A stretch of DNA of 64,000 nt from Oikopleura dioica. Lineage: Eukaryota; Chordata; Appendicularia; Copelata; Oikopleuridae. Each line of letters opens with the position of its first letter. Position 1 is the stretch's first letter. The notes under the pieces were generated by a model. It did not search any database, had not been told where the DNA came from, and was given only the letters and a program-made list of their open reading frames with translations. The translations under genes were made by a program, and so were the position numbers. Of this stretch, positions 1-10,253 are shown piece after piece. Location: positions 3,480,501 to 3,544,500 of the forward strand of contig OU015568.1 of NCBI GenBank assembly GCA_907165135.1, in the 5' to 3' direction.

Positions 1-451
1 TAAAAATAGAAATTAGTTGGGCTAAAGCGGGGCTGCGGGAGGGGCTAAGCAGCCTTAGCTAGGTTTCTACACAGGTTGCCTAGCCTAGGATCTGGGAAAA
101 TGTGAGCACATACCTTTGGTCTTGATTTTCTCTCCTTTTCTTTTCTAATTTTTCGCTCTTCTTCCGTTTCTTTTCGCCTTGTTCTTTCTATTTTATCTGC
201 TTCTCTTCTGTTCCCAGATTTTTCTCTAAAAATCCATTTCAAACTTATCCATTTCTACAGAACATATTCACCGTTCAATTTTTCCAGTCATGGTCTTTTT
301 TCGTTATTTTTCTCTTTTTCCCATTCTTAGCTCCATTGATGACTCATTTTTTCCCCCGCTCGGGCCAATCAGCGCTCGATTTAGAGAAAAACTGAAATCA
401 GAAAAAAAAGTATGAAAATGAGCGAACTTTTGTGAAAGAAGAGAAAAATCG
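1..451. other. Spacer upstream of mitoguardin
   Basis: I see no convincing gene here. A Lys/Arg/Glu-rich reading frame on the minus strand (242 to 45) comes from the polypyrimidine character of the plus strand and has no family signature. Positions 60-84 hold one arm of the dispersed hairpin repeat (core TTTCTACACAGGTTGCC) that recurs elsewhere in the window. The last 150 bases are the likely promoter/5' leader of the gene starting at 452; a TGACTCA (AP-1-like) word lies near 338. Confidence 0.5.
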
Positions 452-2565
452 ATGGAAGACGTGATTAACCAAAAACCTGGGATAATCAGAAGATCCGTTG
501 GATGCTTGAAAGATGTGTATAATCATAAAAACTTTGTCAGATACTCGTTGTACACTGTTGCTGGCTCTACTACTGTACTAGGTACGTTTTTGATAGTCTT
601 AGGAATCCTTAGGATGAATATACTTGCTTCTTATTGGCAGAAAACCTTCTTAGATAAGATAAATTCTGTTTCTTACTAATAATAATTGATTTTTCTGTAG
701 CTATTTGGGTCTACTTCCGAAAACGCCAAAAGAAAAAGCCGATTTCCCTGTCTTCAATTTCAAATGACAATCTCGATGCATCTCCCCTTAGAAAAGACGT
801 CCATGTTTCTCAAATCAACAGAAGCGCCGGAGAACGACTGTACCTAGAACTTGGTAGTGGAACGTCGCAGGCGATGATGTCGAGCTCTGAGAGCTGTTCG
901 AGTTTGACGAATTCGATGAGCTCGGAAGATTTGAACGTCGTGATTCACGAGTGTCTTTCTCGGGGATTGAGGGAGCTCAAAATGGGATTGGACTTGTCGG
1001 GCTACGATGGAAGCAGAAGTGGTAAGCGCTCGCGGCACCAATCTACTAACAGTTACAGGATTTGAAAGTTTGCTTCTCACTCTTTTCTTGCTTTTATTAA
1101 AAATGCGTGTTTCCATCAGCTTTCATCATCGAAAACGAAGCTCAACCCTTTATCCATCAGAATCAGAATGCTCAACTCCCGGCTCACTCCGCTCCTCAGG
1201 CAGCAACAGAGCTCCTTCAGGACGAAAGCGCGTCAATTCCCGCCGCAGAATGGGAAGTATCAGCAATTCTATGTCAAACTCGACGGCTTCGACGACGGAG
1301 ATTCTTGAAGAAGTCGCGACTATTCTAAAAGCGCAACAGCGTATCGAGCAGATTATTGAATCCGACCCGTGTTTGGCTAGTTCTAGCGACTCGATCAAGG
1401 AAATTATTCAACATGTGAGAACAGAATCCGAATCGTCGGGGAATGAGTCCGTCGCGTCTCAAAGAACTGTCCGTTCTGGCAGATGGTAGGGTCACTCCCC
1501 TGGTTCTTTATTCACACTCGATCCTTTCTAGGTCGCCAAGCGGTTCTAGCGTCGATTCTTTCATGACCGCCGACGAAGACTTCGAACTGACAACCTTTCC
1601 ATTCCTTGGCGCGGCGTACGAGCTCGCTGATGACGACAGAATTTACACCAGAAAAATTCGCTACGAACTTTGCGGCGTCAAAACGGAACGAGAATTCCTC
1701 GCAAAGCTGCATTGCATCAGAGAAGCGGAGAAGCTTTGGCTCAGTGACAAGGCCTCTCGCGTTTGGTTGAAAGATGTAACATGTGTTATTTTTACTGGCT
1801 TGCTGCAAGCTGATGGTTCTGATCCCGAACCATGCCAAGGTACGAAAATGACGAATAACTCATCGAAATAACATGTCTTTTTTTAGAAAACTTTGAATCC
1901 TTGTGCGACTGGTGCGAGGACAACTACGAAGAAATGTGCAAAAGTCTTTCGCACAAAGGCATCTGCGAAATCTCCATATTCGACGTCGTCATTGATCTTT
2001 GTCTCCTCGATGGACTAGATCTTCTTTCCAGCCCTCCAGCAGCCATGATGTCCGGTAGGCGCTTGGCTTTCTTGATCCTATTTTTAATTCGAGTTCAGTC
2101 CTTTCAAATCGCTGGATGAGCGATGATTTCAAGAAGACGGCGATGACGACAGCCCTTTGGAGCTACATCAGTCGCTGCAGATCGGATCCCGTAAACAACA
2201 ATCCGTTCATGGGTAAACTCCTCGATTTGGCAAAAACGGTCACTCCTGCAATCTGCTGGGGGCAAATGGGACCACAGCGAAAGTTCGGCGAGCTATTGCG
2301 GAGCTTCAAGGTTCGTTTCAAATTCTTTGATTATATTTTTATTTGATTTCTTTAGTCGGAGATAATCTCACTCTGCCAAGATCTTTTCGCCTACCGAGAC
2401 AGCTGGGGATCGAAAGAACACTTGTCAAAGGACCTGAGAAACGTCATCGCATCAACCTGTCACCGGCTAATCGACATTTTGAACGAAAAAACAGAAAGTG
2501 AAATCTTATTCGTCGAGCCTCCAAAAATGATAGAAGAACTGACTGAAGCTGGCGATCACTCTTGA
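452..2565 (+). CDS. MIGA: Mitoguardin (MIGA/FAM73 family), mitochondrial outer-membrane protein
   Basis: Mitoguardins sit in the mitochondrial outer membrane, promote fusion and phospholipid metabolism, and bridge to ER VAP proteins. Seven exons: 452-581, 701-1021, 1059-1485, 1532-1839, 1887-2054, 2099-2310 and 2356-2565. They total 1776 nt (591 aa), close to vertebrate MIGA2. What is seen: an N-terminal hydrophobic segment (about residues 32-50), a second hydrophobic stretch opening exon 3, a Ser-rich linker, then the conserved C-terminal fold with FLAKLHCIREAEKLWLSD and SIFDVVIDLCLLDGLDLL, both very close to FAM73 proteins. Only the 37-bp intron 1022-1058 keeps exon 3 open; the longer alternative ending at 1119 shifts into a stop. 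AATAAA at 2630. The family call is strong; exon 3's hydrophobic start is less certain. Confidence 0.9.
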
Positions 2566-2761
2566 AACCTGACGATTTTTCTTTAACTTCTGTGCTGTCT
2601 ATTACATGTATCTGTTATCCTACCTCATTAATAAATGTGCAACCAAAATAGCAAAACAATAGAAAAGCTGTCTTCAAAGTCATGTAACATTGGCAGTTTT
2701 GTCCAGAAGTTAATTTTTAATTCCCAAAGTATAAAAATAAGCGGTTTCTATTTTCTATTCA

Positions 2762-3066
2762 ATGAACTTCAAAATTTTATTTTCGCTTTTTTCAATGATC
2801 AGTAGTAGCGAGTCGGCTTCTCAGACGAATTTGAGACTCTATCTCGAGGAGCGAATAGCGCTCAAGAACGAACTTCGTCTTTGGAAAGATACAGGTGCCA
2901 ATAAATCTTAATAAGCACATGTAGATAAGGCGCTCTAGGAAAAATTCAAGACCGATTGCTCAATATTGGACGAGATCGAATGCAAGAAATCATCAAGCAA
3001 CGCCAAGCAAATAGATTTCTGAGCAAAATGTTGGCAGGTTTTATGCTCAATCATTCCATTGAATAA
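2762..3066 (+). CDS. Small secreted peptide, copy 1 of a tandem pair
   Basis: Two exons (2762-2894, 2939-3066) encode 86 aa. The first 20 or so residues (MNFKILFSLFSMISSSESAS) look like a signal peptide. The rest is highly charged and probably helical, with many Arg/Lys and Leu, no Cys, and no clear dibasic processing sites. The C-terminal part (RLLNIGRDRM then IIKQRQANRF) aligns with the product of the gene that starts 44 bp downstream. AATAAA overlaps the stop codon (3062-3067). I do not recognise the family. It could be a peptide-hormone-like or structural secreted product; function unknown. Confidence 0.6.
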
Positions 3067-3110
3067 AATAACAATAAAAAAGTCGATCAAGAAACAAACT
3101 GAGCGCATTG

Positions 3111-3432
3111 ATGTTTTCGAAAAAATGTCTATTTTTGCTTATAACTGCTCTCACTGCTGAAGATTCCCCGTCAATAATTAATTTCCAAGTGAATTCCACG
3201 GTATAAAACAGCCATTTTCAATGTTTCTTGCCAACAGCAGTCGATGAAGCTCAAAATATATAATGTTTTCAGAAATAAAATTCTTGTTGTTCTGAAAAAT
3301 ATTTGAAAAACATCAACAGATCATGAAATGCTTCACGCTGCCGGAAAATTACGCATGCTAAGAATGCTCAAAGAACGCGCAAAGAACAGACAATTCAAAA
3401 AAATCGTTACTGAGTCCATCTTGTCACTCTAA
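3111..3432 (+). CDS. Small secreted peptide, copy 2 of a tandem pair
   Basis: Three exons (3111-3200, 3241-3271, 3320-3432) encode 77 aa. The N-terminus MFSKKCLFLLITALTA is a signal peptide; the mature part ends in a basic amphipathic stretch (LRMLRMLKERAKNRQF). That stretch lines up with copy 1 in the spacing of Leu/Met and Arg/Lys positions, so the two are probably old tandem duplicates. The second intron (3272-3319, 48 bp) is read as GA-AG: without it the frame stops at 3304, with it the homologous frame continues to 3432. No canonical poly(A) signal seen. Function unknown. Confidence 0.5.
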
Positions 3433-4324
3433 AGAATAATCAAAAGACACGTATGTATTTGTGCAAGTCTTTTTATTAACAGATCAAAATGCATGTCACA
3501 CTTCATAGCCTTGGCAAGAGCGATTGAGCCATAAACTCGGCTTGAACGAGCAAGCATTATGGTGGGAACAGCTCTCTCAAGAGCACATAACGCTCGAATT
3601 CCGCTCATCTCGCTCTTGCCATTCCGTCATCAGGTCTTTTTTACAATTATCTCCCCGTCATCACCGCATTTGTCCGCCCCGTCGAGTTGAAACGGAATCA
3701 TTGAGGAAAAACGAGCGGGCGAAGCTCGCGAGCGGCCCTCGCTCCGCTCATTTAAATTTTGAGCACATCATTCGAGCGGTCTTTTTTCCGCCCGTCGAAC
3801 TGTCGAAAGACGGAGGAGGACCGCTCGAATGCCGTGAGCGGTGGGACACGATGGGTCGCTCGTTTATTGCTCCGCTCGCTCGAAGTTCCGAGCGGCTTCA
3901 ACTTTGTTGACGGTTGCGGACTAGGGCTCGGGTTTGTTGAACCAACTGAGGTTCAGGAGCGACCCTCGGGCAGGCTCAGTGTCAATTTGTCACAGTGACC
4001 GGGTTTACAATTATCAATCAGTAAGGATTGATTACAGGCCCGGGTTCGTTACCGGTCATACTTACATGTTCCAATTATGACCGTTCCAAAAAGAACATTC
4101 AACACGTTATATGCAGAAAAAGATAAGGAAAAGGGTTTTCGAAAGAGCTTAAAGATAAGGTGCTCGTATTCGAAAAAAATGTATAGAAGTCAAGTCGGTC
4201 ATACGTACAGGGTTGATTCTGGCGCGTGAAGTGGTAGTTGAGTCGATCCATGGCGAGAAAATGACGAGAATGAATAAGTTACAAAATAAGAGGATTATAA
4301 TGTGGATGGCGCTTTTTTGTTCGC
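3433..4324. repeat. GAGCG/CGCTC-rich repeat region and spacer
   Basis: From about 3505 to 3970 the sequence is packed with the pentamer GAGCG and its complement CGCTC in alternating orientation, so it could fold on itself many times. The reading frames here (for example 3524-3910) are by-products of the repeat. The same pentamer recurs at 42465-42712 and, as GAGCT, at 44385-44760, where the repeats lie in introns. Positions 3970-4324 are ordinary AT-rich spacer with a small inverted repeat around 4010-4060 and no gene I can support. Confidence 0.65.
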
Positions 4325-5150
4325 TTAGTAGCTCTCGTACATATCGTCGTAGGCGAAGCCACTGTCGCCTTCGAAGAATTTGTCTTCTCGGTCGCGTCGG
4401 ACGCATCGAATGATGGAGTTTTTGACCTACAAGTTGATTTTAATCAATTATTCTTCCTCGCGAAGATTGATTATGATATCCGCCCTCTTCTTACCTTGGA
4501 CCATTTGCATCGGACGTTGTTGGGTTTGTTGAAATTGCAAGTGCAGGTGACGTGGTCGGTTGGGAAGGGCATCATCTCGAAGACCTTGTTTTCGCTGACC
4601 ATATCGTCACAGCTGGAAGAAGGAAATTATTCAGTTGCTCAGGATGAGTTCGAGAAAATACCTGAAGTTGTAGAAGGTTCGTCGTCCATCGACAAATTTC
4701 TCCATGTTGAGGAGTTTGTTGGTGAGATTGTACATTCGCTTGGGGTCTTGGCATCGCTCCTTGATTCCGCAAAGATCGGTTCCGTCGATGGATTTTGGAT
4801 TCCATTTGTACGAACCGACGGGGAAGTCAGGATCGCCAGCATTTCGTTGGACCTTGCACTAGAATTTTTCGGTAAGCAAAAGCGAAGAAAGATAAATGTT
4901 AATTTACCTTGATTGGCTTGGTCGACCAGACGTTTTCTTGGCCGTTAAGGCAGAGGAGGTTGCATCGGGTCTTGATCTTATTCTTTTTGATGTTGCGCTT
5001 GGTCTTGCACTTGGTCTTCATGTCTGGGAAGTCCGATGGGGGGAAAAGATCGGCGAAGTTGTCGCATGGAAGATCTTCTTCGAAGTAGATTCGGCCGGAA
5101 GGAGCTTGGGCACTGACGCCAGCAAAGGCGACTAAAGCGGAGATCTTCAT
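4325..5150 (-). CDS. Secreted cysteine-rich protein, unknown family
   Basis: Four exons on the minus strand (5150-4908, 4858-4662, 4612-4495, 4426-4325) encode 219 aa. A short signal peptide (MKISALVAFAGVSAQA) is followed by Cys-rich sequence containing spaced pairs such as CNLLCLNG and CTCNF, resembling sushi/CCP-like or similar small disulfide modules, though no module is complete enough to name. The ATG is preceded directly by TTTCAG, a good trans-splice or 5' UTR acceptor. The C-terminus is acidic and Tyr-rich. Oikopleura has many such secreted proteins, so a role in the house or mucosa is possible, but that is a guess. Confidence 0.7.
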
Positions 5151-6457
5151 TCTGAAATCGAAATAGTAAATTATGAACGAAAAATTATTCTCAAAATATT
5201 CGGAATAATGCTCAAAACTATTCACTGTTTGATTGGCAGAAGAACGAAATCAAGAAATCTGATTGGCTGAAGGACCAAAATGTTCGATTTTTTATCAAAA
5301 TGAGCAAGTCTATTCTTGATTGTTTTTAAAGATTCCATTTCTCTTATGAAATTCTCTTTTTCCGATTTTTTTTTCTCGATTTTCTTACCTGAGTACGAAA
5401 GACCTTGTGTCGATACTGATTTTTTCTCGGCGGGGTAGCTGGTTTTAAACGGTAAACAGGATCATTTTGAATAAAGTACTTCTTATCTTACTAATGCACG
5501 CGCTCAGAAGAGCATGATCCCTGGTTCACCTTACAAAGTATCAAGCTTAGCTGGCCAGCCGGTAATCACGTTTTCGCGAGAAGACGCATTTTTTTTCGAT
5601 TTCTAAGCGATTTGATTTTAGATTGATTTTCATTTCTGACATATTAAAAGTATCGGCTTTAATTTTTTTTCGTGAGAAATGCGATGCCTCAGCAGGATCA
5701 AGGCAGAAAAGGGGTGATACGTGAGCAGCCCTGGCTAGCCGGGGAGATAAGTCTAAATGTATCAGTTTTTCGGCAGCTGGTGAATAATTTAAAGAAAAAT
5801 AAAAGTCCCCTAGTCTAGTGCTGGGCATGAAGATGGATCGGGTCGATGGCCAGATCGAAGAATTTGAAAGACGGCATCGTTAATCTTACCGTAAATGTTT
5901 GTAGATGCTTCCCAGGTGCGGCTCAATGGTCTGACATTTTGCCTAGCTTTTGGCTTTGTTTCAGTTTCTTGCGCAAAATTTGCGATGCTTCAGAAATTTT
6001 TTCACTCTAAAAAAGTCATCTGACTGTAACAACACTGTTAGTCTGATAACACAGGTATGCTATTATGGCAGTCTATCATCGGTAGTGAAAACATAGAAAG
6101 AACTGATGTTTGGATCGCTTTTATATTGCCGATTCATAGGTCTAAAAACCTAAGCTGAGTTAGAAAACTCACCTTGAAAATTGCGATTTTTCGTTAAAAA
6201 AAATACGGTGAAGGATCGAGGTTGCATATAGGAAAACTACCCGGGATTTTCCGCATAGATTTTAACAAAGTCAACGACCCATTAAAATGGTATTTAATCT
6301 TGAATACAGTGCTTGCAGAGAGCAAAGCCGTGAAAATGTCAAACAGAAATCCTGGCGCCACCTGAATATATTCAAAGGAGTATAAAATCAAACCGCCTCG
6401 ATATCGAATCTCAATTTTTGACGAAAGACAAGAATTGACTTTTTCAAAAAAAAAAAC
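5151..6457. other. Intergenic region between divergent genes
   Basis: About 1.3 kb with no gene I can support. It separates a minus-strand and a plus-strand gene, so both promoters should lie here. A 93-codon minus-strand frame at 5828-5547 has no signal peptide or recognisable motif and an odd composition; I treat it as chance. Confidence 0.5.
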
Positions 6458-7240
6458 ATGGGAAAATTCGCTGGCACTTGGCAACGAACTAAGGTCGAAG
6501 GAGCTGAGGCTTTCTTCAAGGTAGGAATTGAAGTGATTTTCTAGAGATAGCAGGAAAATTTAAGGCTCTCAACGCCCCAGAAGACAAGTTGAAGCGGGCT
6601 GCTGCAGCTGAACTCACATCTGTCGTCAAATCCGACGGCAAGGAAATCGAACTCACCCGAACCTACACTCTTGCTGGGTAAGACATAGACAGGGGCTGCA
6701 CAGAGGGAAAATCGATTTTTTATCATACTCTTATAGGGATGAATACATCGATGGAAACCTATGATCTACTGATCATTTGAACTTGTGATTTGGGGTCAGC
6801 AATAGTCACGTGGAGTCAGCTGAGGTCAAAATCTTATTATTCTCTATTTGATGTAGTTACTTTTGTTACTTTCAAGTAGCTGATACTTCACGGCCAATGA
6901 CAGTCAATACTTTTAAATGATTCTCGATTTTATACTTCGATATAACTATCTAAAAGCAAGTTAAAATTTAGACTTATGGTTTCTATTAATTTCCTCCTAA
7001 AACATTCTTTTTAGCGAGAGCAAGTCTGCTACCACCAAGGTCACCGTCGGAGCCGAGAGCGAAATCAACGGTCCCCTCGGAGGAACCCACAAGGTCACCG
7101 TTGAGGCTGACGGAGATGCCGTCGTCTGCAAGACCACCGATGGCGCCATGTCCATCCGATTCGAAATCGTCGGCGAAGAGCTCGTTGAGACCTTCTCTGC
7201 CAAAGGCAACACCTTCAAGCGATGGCACAAGCGAGCTTAA
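6458..7240 (+). CDS. Fatty-acid-binding protein family (cytosolic lipocalin)
   Basis: Three exons (6458-6520, 6565-6677, 7015-7240) encode 133 aa, the normal FABP size. The N-terminus MGKFAGTWQRTKVEGAEAFF has the FABP start pattern (G-x-W near residue 8, then the helix-turn-helix lid). The rest is a run of about ten alternating beta strands, ending in RWHKRA, as expected for a cytosolic beta-barrel that carries fatty acids, retinoids or similar ligands. It has no signal peptide. The subfamily cannot be assigned. Intron 2 (6678-7014) is unusually long at 337 bp. AATAAA at 7271. Confidence 0.85.
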
Positions 7241-8356
7241 TTTTCCTGTCCTGACTTCTTTCTTTGCGGAAATAAAATAAGGCAGAATTTCAATTTCTAC
7301 TTGCTTCTATATTATTCCTGCAATTTTGCATAATTTTTTTTGACAATTTTTGGTTAAAATTTTTGATGAATGTTTATTGAAAGAATCGACAAATGAATGG
7401 TGACGGAAAAGTGACTTGTGAAAGACAAGAAAATTGCGAGAAATAGTAGAATGCATTTTTTGCCAGCCGCGGCTCCTTTTACCGTCGTCGTATGTTGTGT
7501 TTGTGTGGTTTAGAAAATCGACAGTTATAATGAATGTACTGTACAACGAGGATACGCGAAATAAAAAGAAAAAAAAAACGTAGTGAAGCAGTTGAACAGC
7601 CAAAAACGGGGCTAGCAAGAAAACTTGCGTTACAGTTCTCAAATTGTAAATCTCAATTTAAAATTGAATTACCAGGAGTTTTTTTTTTATCATTTCAATC
7701 ATTCCTCTTTCCGTAGCGCCTTAGAAACAGCATAAAATTCAACACATAACAAGCATATCTAATTTTGAAATATTCTTTCGAAGATCATTTCGAGTAAAAT
7801 AAGCCCACAAGAGAATAAATCACCTGATGAAGAACTTACAGATTCTCCTCGACGTGAGGTTTCTATGGCGTGAGCTCAAACTCGAAGAAAATAATAAGAC
7901 AAAGTTCTTTAGCCAAAACTGAGCAAACAAAACAAAAAAGGAAGCGATTTCTAAGGCTGCTAGAAAAGAGGATGAAATGATGGGCTGTTGGCAGATGGTT
8001 AGGATGCTGCTGGGCTTGGCAACCTGAGTAAAAAGCCTGAGTCAGGTTCTGAAAGAGCTAAAATGAATAGGTTTACAATTTCAGAACCTGACTCAGGCTT
8101 TTTACTTAGATTGTCGAGCACAGGAATGCTGTATTCAAGTTAAATCTTATCGTTTTAGTAGGTAGTCTGATGATACAGTAACATCTTCCAAATCTGTCAA
8201 CAGCTTTGAACGCTTTGGAAAAGAAAATGATTGAAGCTCACTTTTTCGAATTTTAAAAATCTTCGAATGTCTTGAAAACGCGAATGTTCGAAAAATAGAT
8301 GGTTAAACTGGTTGGAACTGTCGGTGAGCGAAAGAACCGATTCAAGGAGGACCTCT
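7241..8356. other. Intergenic region with one hairpin element
   Basis: Between the convergent FABP and PTPMT1 genes. Reading frames here (7307-7642 minus, 7534-7716 plus) lack any signature. The only structured feature is the inverted repeat at 8027-8106, annotated separately. Confidence 0.5.
8027..8106. repeat. Hairpin repeat, family 1
   Basis: The left arm (8029-8051, AAAAAGCCTGAGTCAGGTTC core) and right arm (8083-8106) are nearly perfect inverted copies around a roughly 30-base loop. The arm core CCTGAGTCAGG is itself palindromic and is shared with hairpins at 23067, 29398 and 29850. Confidence 0.75.
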
Positions 8357-9059
8357 TCACATGGAGCTCTCGTCGGTCGTGGCGTTGCCCTCCAAGGTAG
8401 CTTGGTAGTCGCGGAGGACGGAGAGATGGACTTCGCGGAGGACGATGTGGTGGCGAACGTCGGCGATCTTCTTCACGGCTTCTTCTATAGAGATCTTTTC
8501 TTTCTAAACATTTCTGTTAGGTTCAACTCTTCGGAAAAGGTGTAGCTCTTGAATTTTGCTTCGATGAGTCGTGGAACTTACAGTAATTAAATAAGCAGCG
8601 CAGACAGTAGCACTTCGTGTTCGTCCAGCTTTGCAATGAACATAAGTCGTGTGGCCCAATTCTGCGATTTTCGTGATGAGCGCGACGGCTTGTTTCAACT
8701 CATCAACTGATGGCGTGTGGACATAATCGCCAACATTGAAGTGGAGAAGCTCGACGCCGAGTTCGGTCCATTCTTCGTCCGAGGGAGTCGTGTACCAGCG
8801 CTCGAAATCCTCGTTTACCGACACGACGCCGCGGACATCCTAAATTTAGCAATGCTAATAGTAAAGGATTCGATTTTTTCATCGATTTTAAGCGAAAAAA
8901 GAGCGGTTCCGCTCCGATCATGTGAATTTCCGGAAAATCAAATCGACGATTTACCTCGACTTCCTGAAGTGGCTGTGCCATTGATTTGAACGGAATGGCG
9001 CCGATTATTAGGTTCTCATCGATTCGATTGTACCACTCACGCGAGGAGAGCTTCTCCAT
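8357..9059 (-). CDS. PTPMT1: PTPMT1-like mitochondrial phosphatidylglycerophosphate phosphatase
   Basis: PTPMT1 dephosphorylates phosphatidylglycerophosphate in cardiolipin synthesis at the mitochondrial inner membrane. Three exons (9059-8955, 8839-8582, 8503-8357) give 169 aa. The dual-specificity phosphatase loop HCKAGRTRS (HCX5R) is intact. Upstream lie EWYNRIDENLIIGAIPFKS and DVRGVVSVNEDFE, which match the family. The family-conserved N-terminal segment ILFYPSLIYTIL lies in frame immediately upstream of the first ATG, so the true start is probably in an upstream exon. One possibility is ATG ATC at 9219-9214 joined by a GC-AG intron to 9110 or so. The annotated start is therefore conservative. 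Confidence 0.88.
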
Positions 9060-9279
9060 CAGAATCGTGTAGATCAGCGACGGGTAGAAAAGGATGCGCG
9101 ACGAAAGGCGAGGCTTTGGAAAAGGGATGGAAATTGGAAATGAATGTGGGGCTATTCAGAATTGGAGCTATTTAGTTATTAATTTGCGGCTTTGGTTTCA
9201 TCGCTGGGCTCGCGATCATGGGTAGATAACCTGAGTGAGGATATGAAAGTTCCAAAATGAAAGCCGCGTAGCGGCTTTT

Positions 9280-10253
9280 TTAATAACTAGGGTAAATCAC
9301 TAATAATTGAGCTTTTTTTTGGGCTAAGTAGGGTAGGCATATAATACCGTTTTAGAAAGCCCAGAAGCTGGGGATCATTTTGACTATTGATACTGGGGGG
9401 TGATCTTGTACCCTGAGGGCATTTAGGTACCTCCAAAGTCCCAAAATCTGGCCAATTTCAGAAATTTGAATTTTTGAGTGCCTGGACTGGCCTTTCAGAT
9501 CCAGCCACTATGCTAGAATTGTAGCCCAGGCTCTGACGGTCATTTTGAGATATAGAAAAGTACTGACACCCGGGGGTTCCTGAGGAGCTAAAGGCTCTTG
9601 AAGTTGGGGAACTCGACAAAAAATGAGTACGTTTTCATAAAAAGTACAGCATTTGTGTCACAAATGCCTTCCAAAGACTTTTTATCTATGTTTCTTCATT
9701 GAAAAATGTTAAAGAAATCATTTGGGGTCATCGGAGGTCAGATTAGGTCACTCATGACAGTTTTCTAAATTTTTCAAAATTTCTGACCTAAAGTGACCTC
9801 AGATGACCCCAAATTATTTCTTTAACATTTTTCAATGAATAAACATAGATAAAAAGTCTTTGGAAGGCATTTGTGACACAAATGCTGTACTTTTTATGAA
9901 AACGTACTCATTTTTTGTCGAGTTCCCCAACTTCAAGAGCCTTTAGCTCCTCAGGAACCCCCGGGTGTCAGTACTTTTCTATATCTCAAAATGACCGTCA
10001 GAGCCTGGGCTACAATTCTAGCATAGTGGCTGGATCTGAAAGGCCAGTCCAGGCACTCAAAAATTCAAATTTCTGAAATTGGCCAGATTTTGGGACTTTG
10101 GAGGTACCTAAATGCCCTCAGGGTACAAGATCACCCCCCAGTATCAATAGTCAAAATGATCCCCAGCTTCTGGGCTTTCTAAAACGGTATTATATGCCTA
10201 CCCTACTTAGCCCAAAAAAAAGCTCAATTATTAGTGATTTACCCTATTAATAA
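9280..10253. repeat. Near-perfect 970-bp palindrome (foldback element)
   Basis: The left arm 9280-9750 and right arm 9784-10253 are near-identical inverted copies of about 470 bp around a 33-bp spacer. Outer ends read TTAATAACTAGGGTAAATCAC and its near complement. I found only scattered differences by eye (for example near 9735 and 9285). It encodes no protein I can support. Short AGCCGC/GCGGCT palindromes flank it at 9261-9277 and 10255-10276. It may be a foldback transposon or a recent inverted duplication; its transcript would be one long hairpin. Confidence 0.9.

Noticed and set aside
45-242. 65-codon minus-strand frame, Lys/Arg/Glu-rich
   Set aside because: It arises from a TTTTCT/CTTTTC-rich stretch; no motif, no partner exon, and part of it covers a repeat arm.
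5547-5828. 93-codon minus-strand frame
   Set aside because: Unremarkable composition without motif or exon partners; probably chance.
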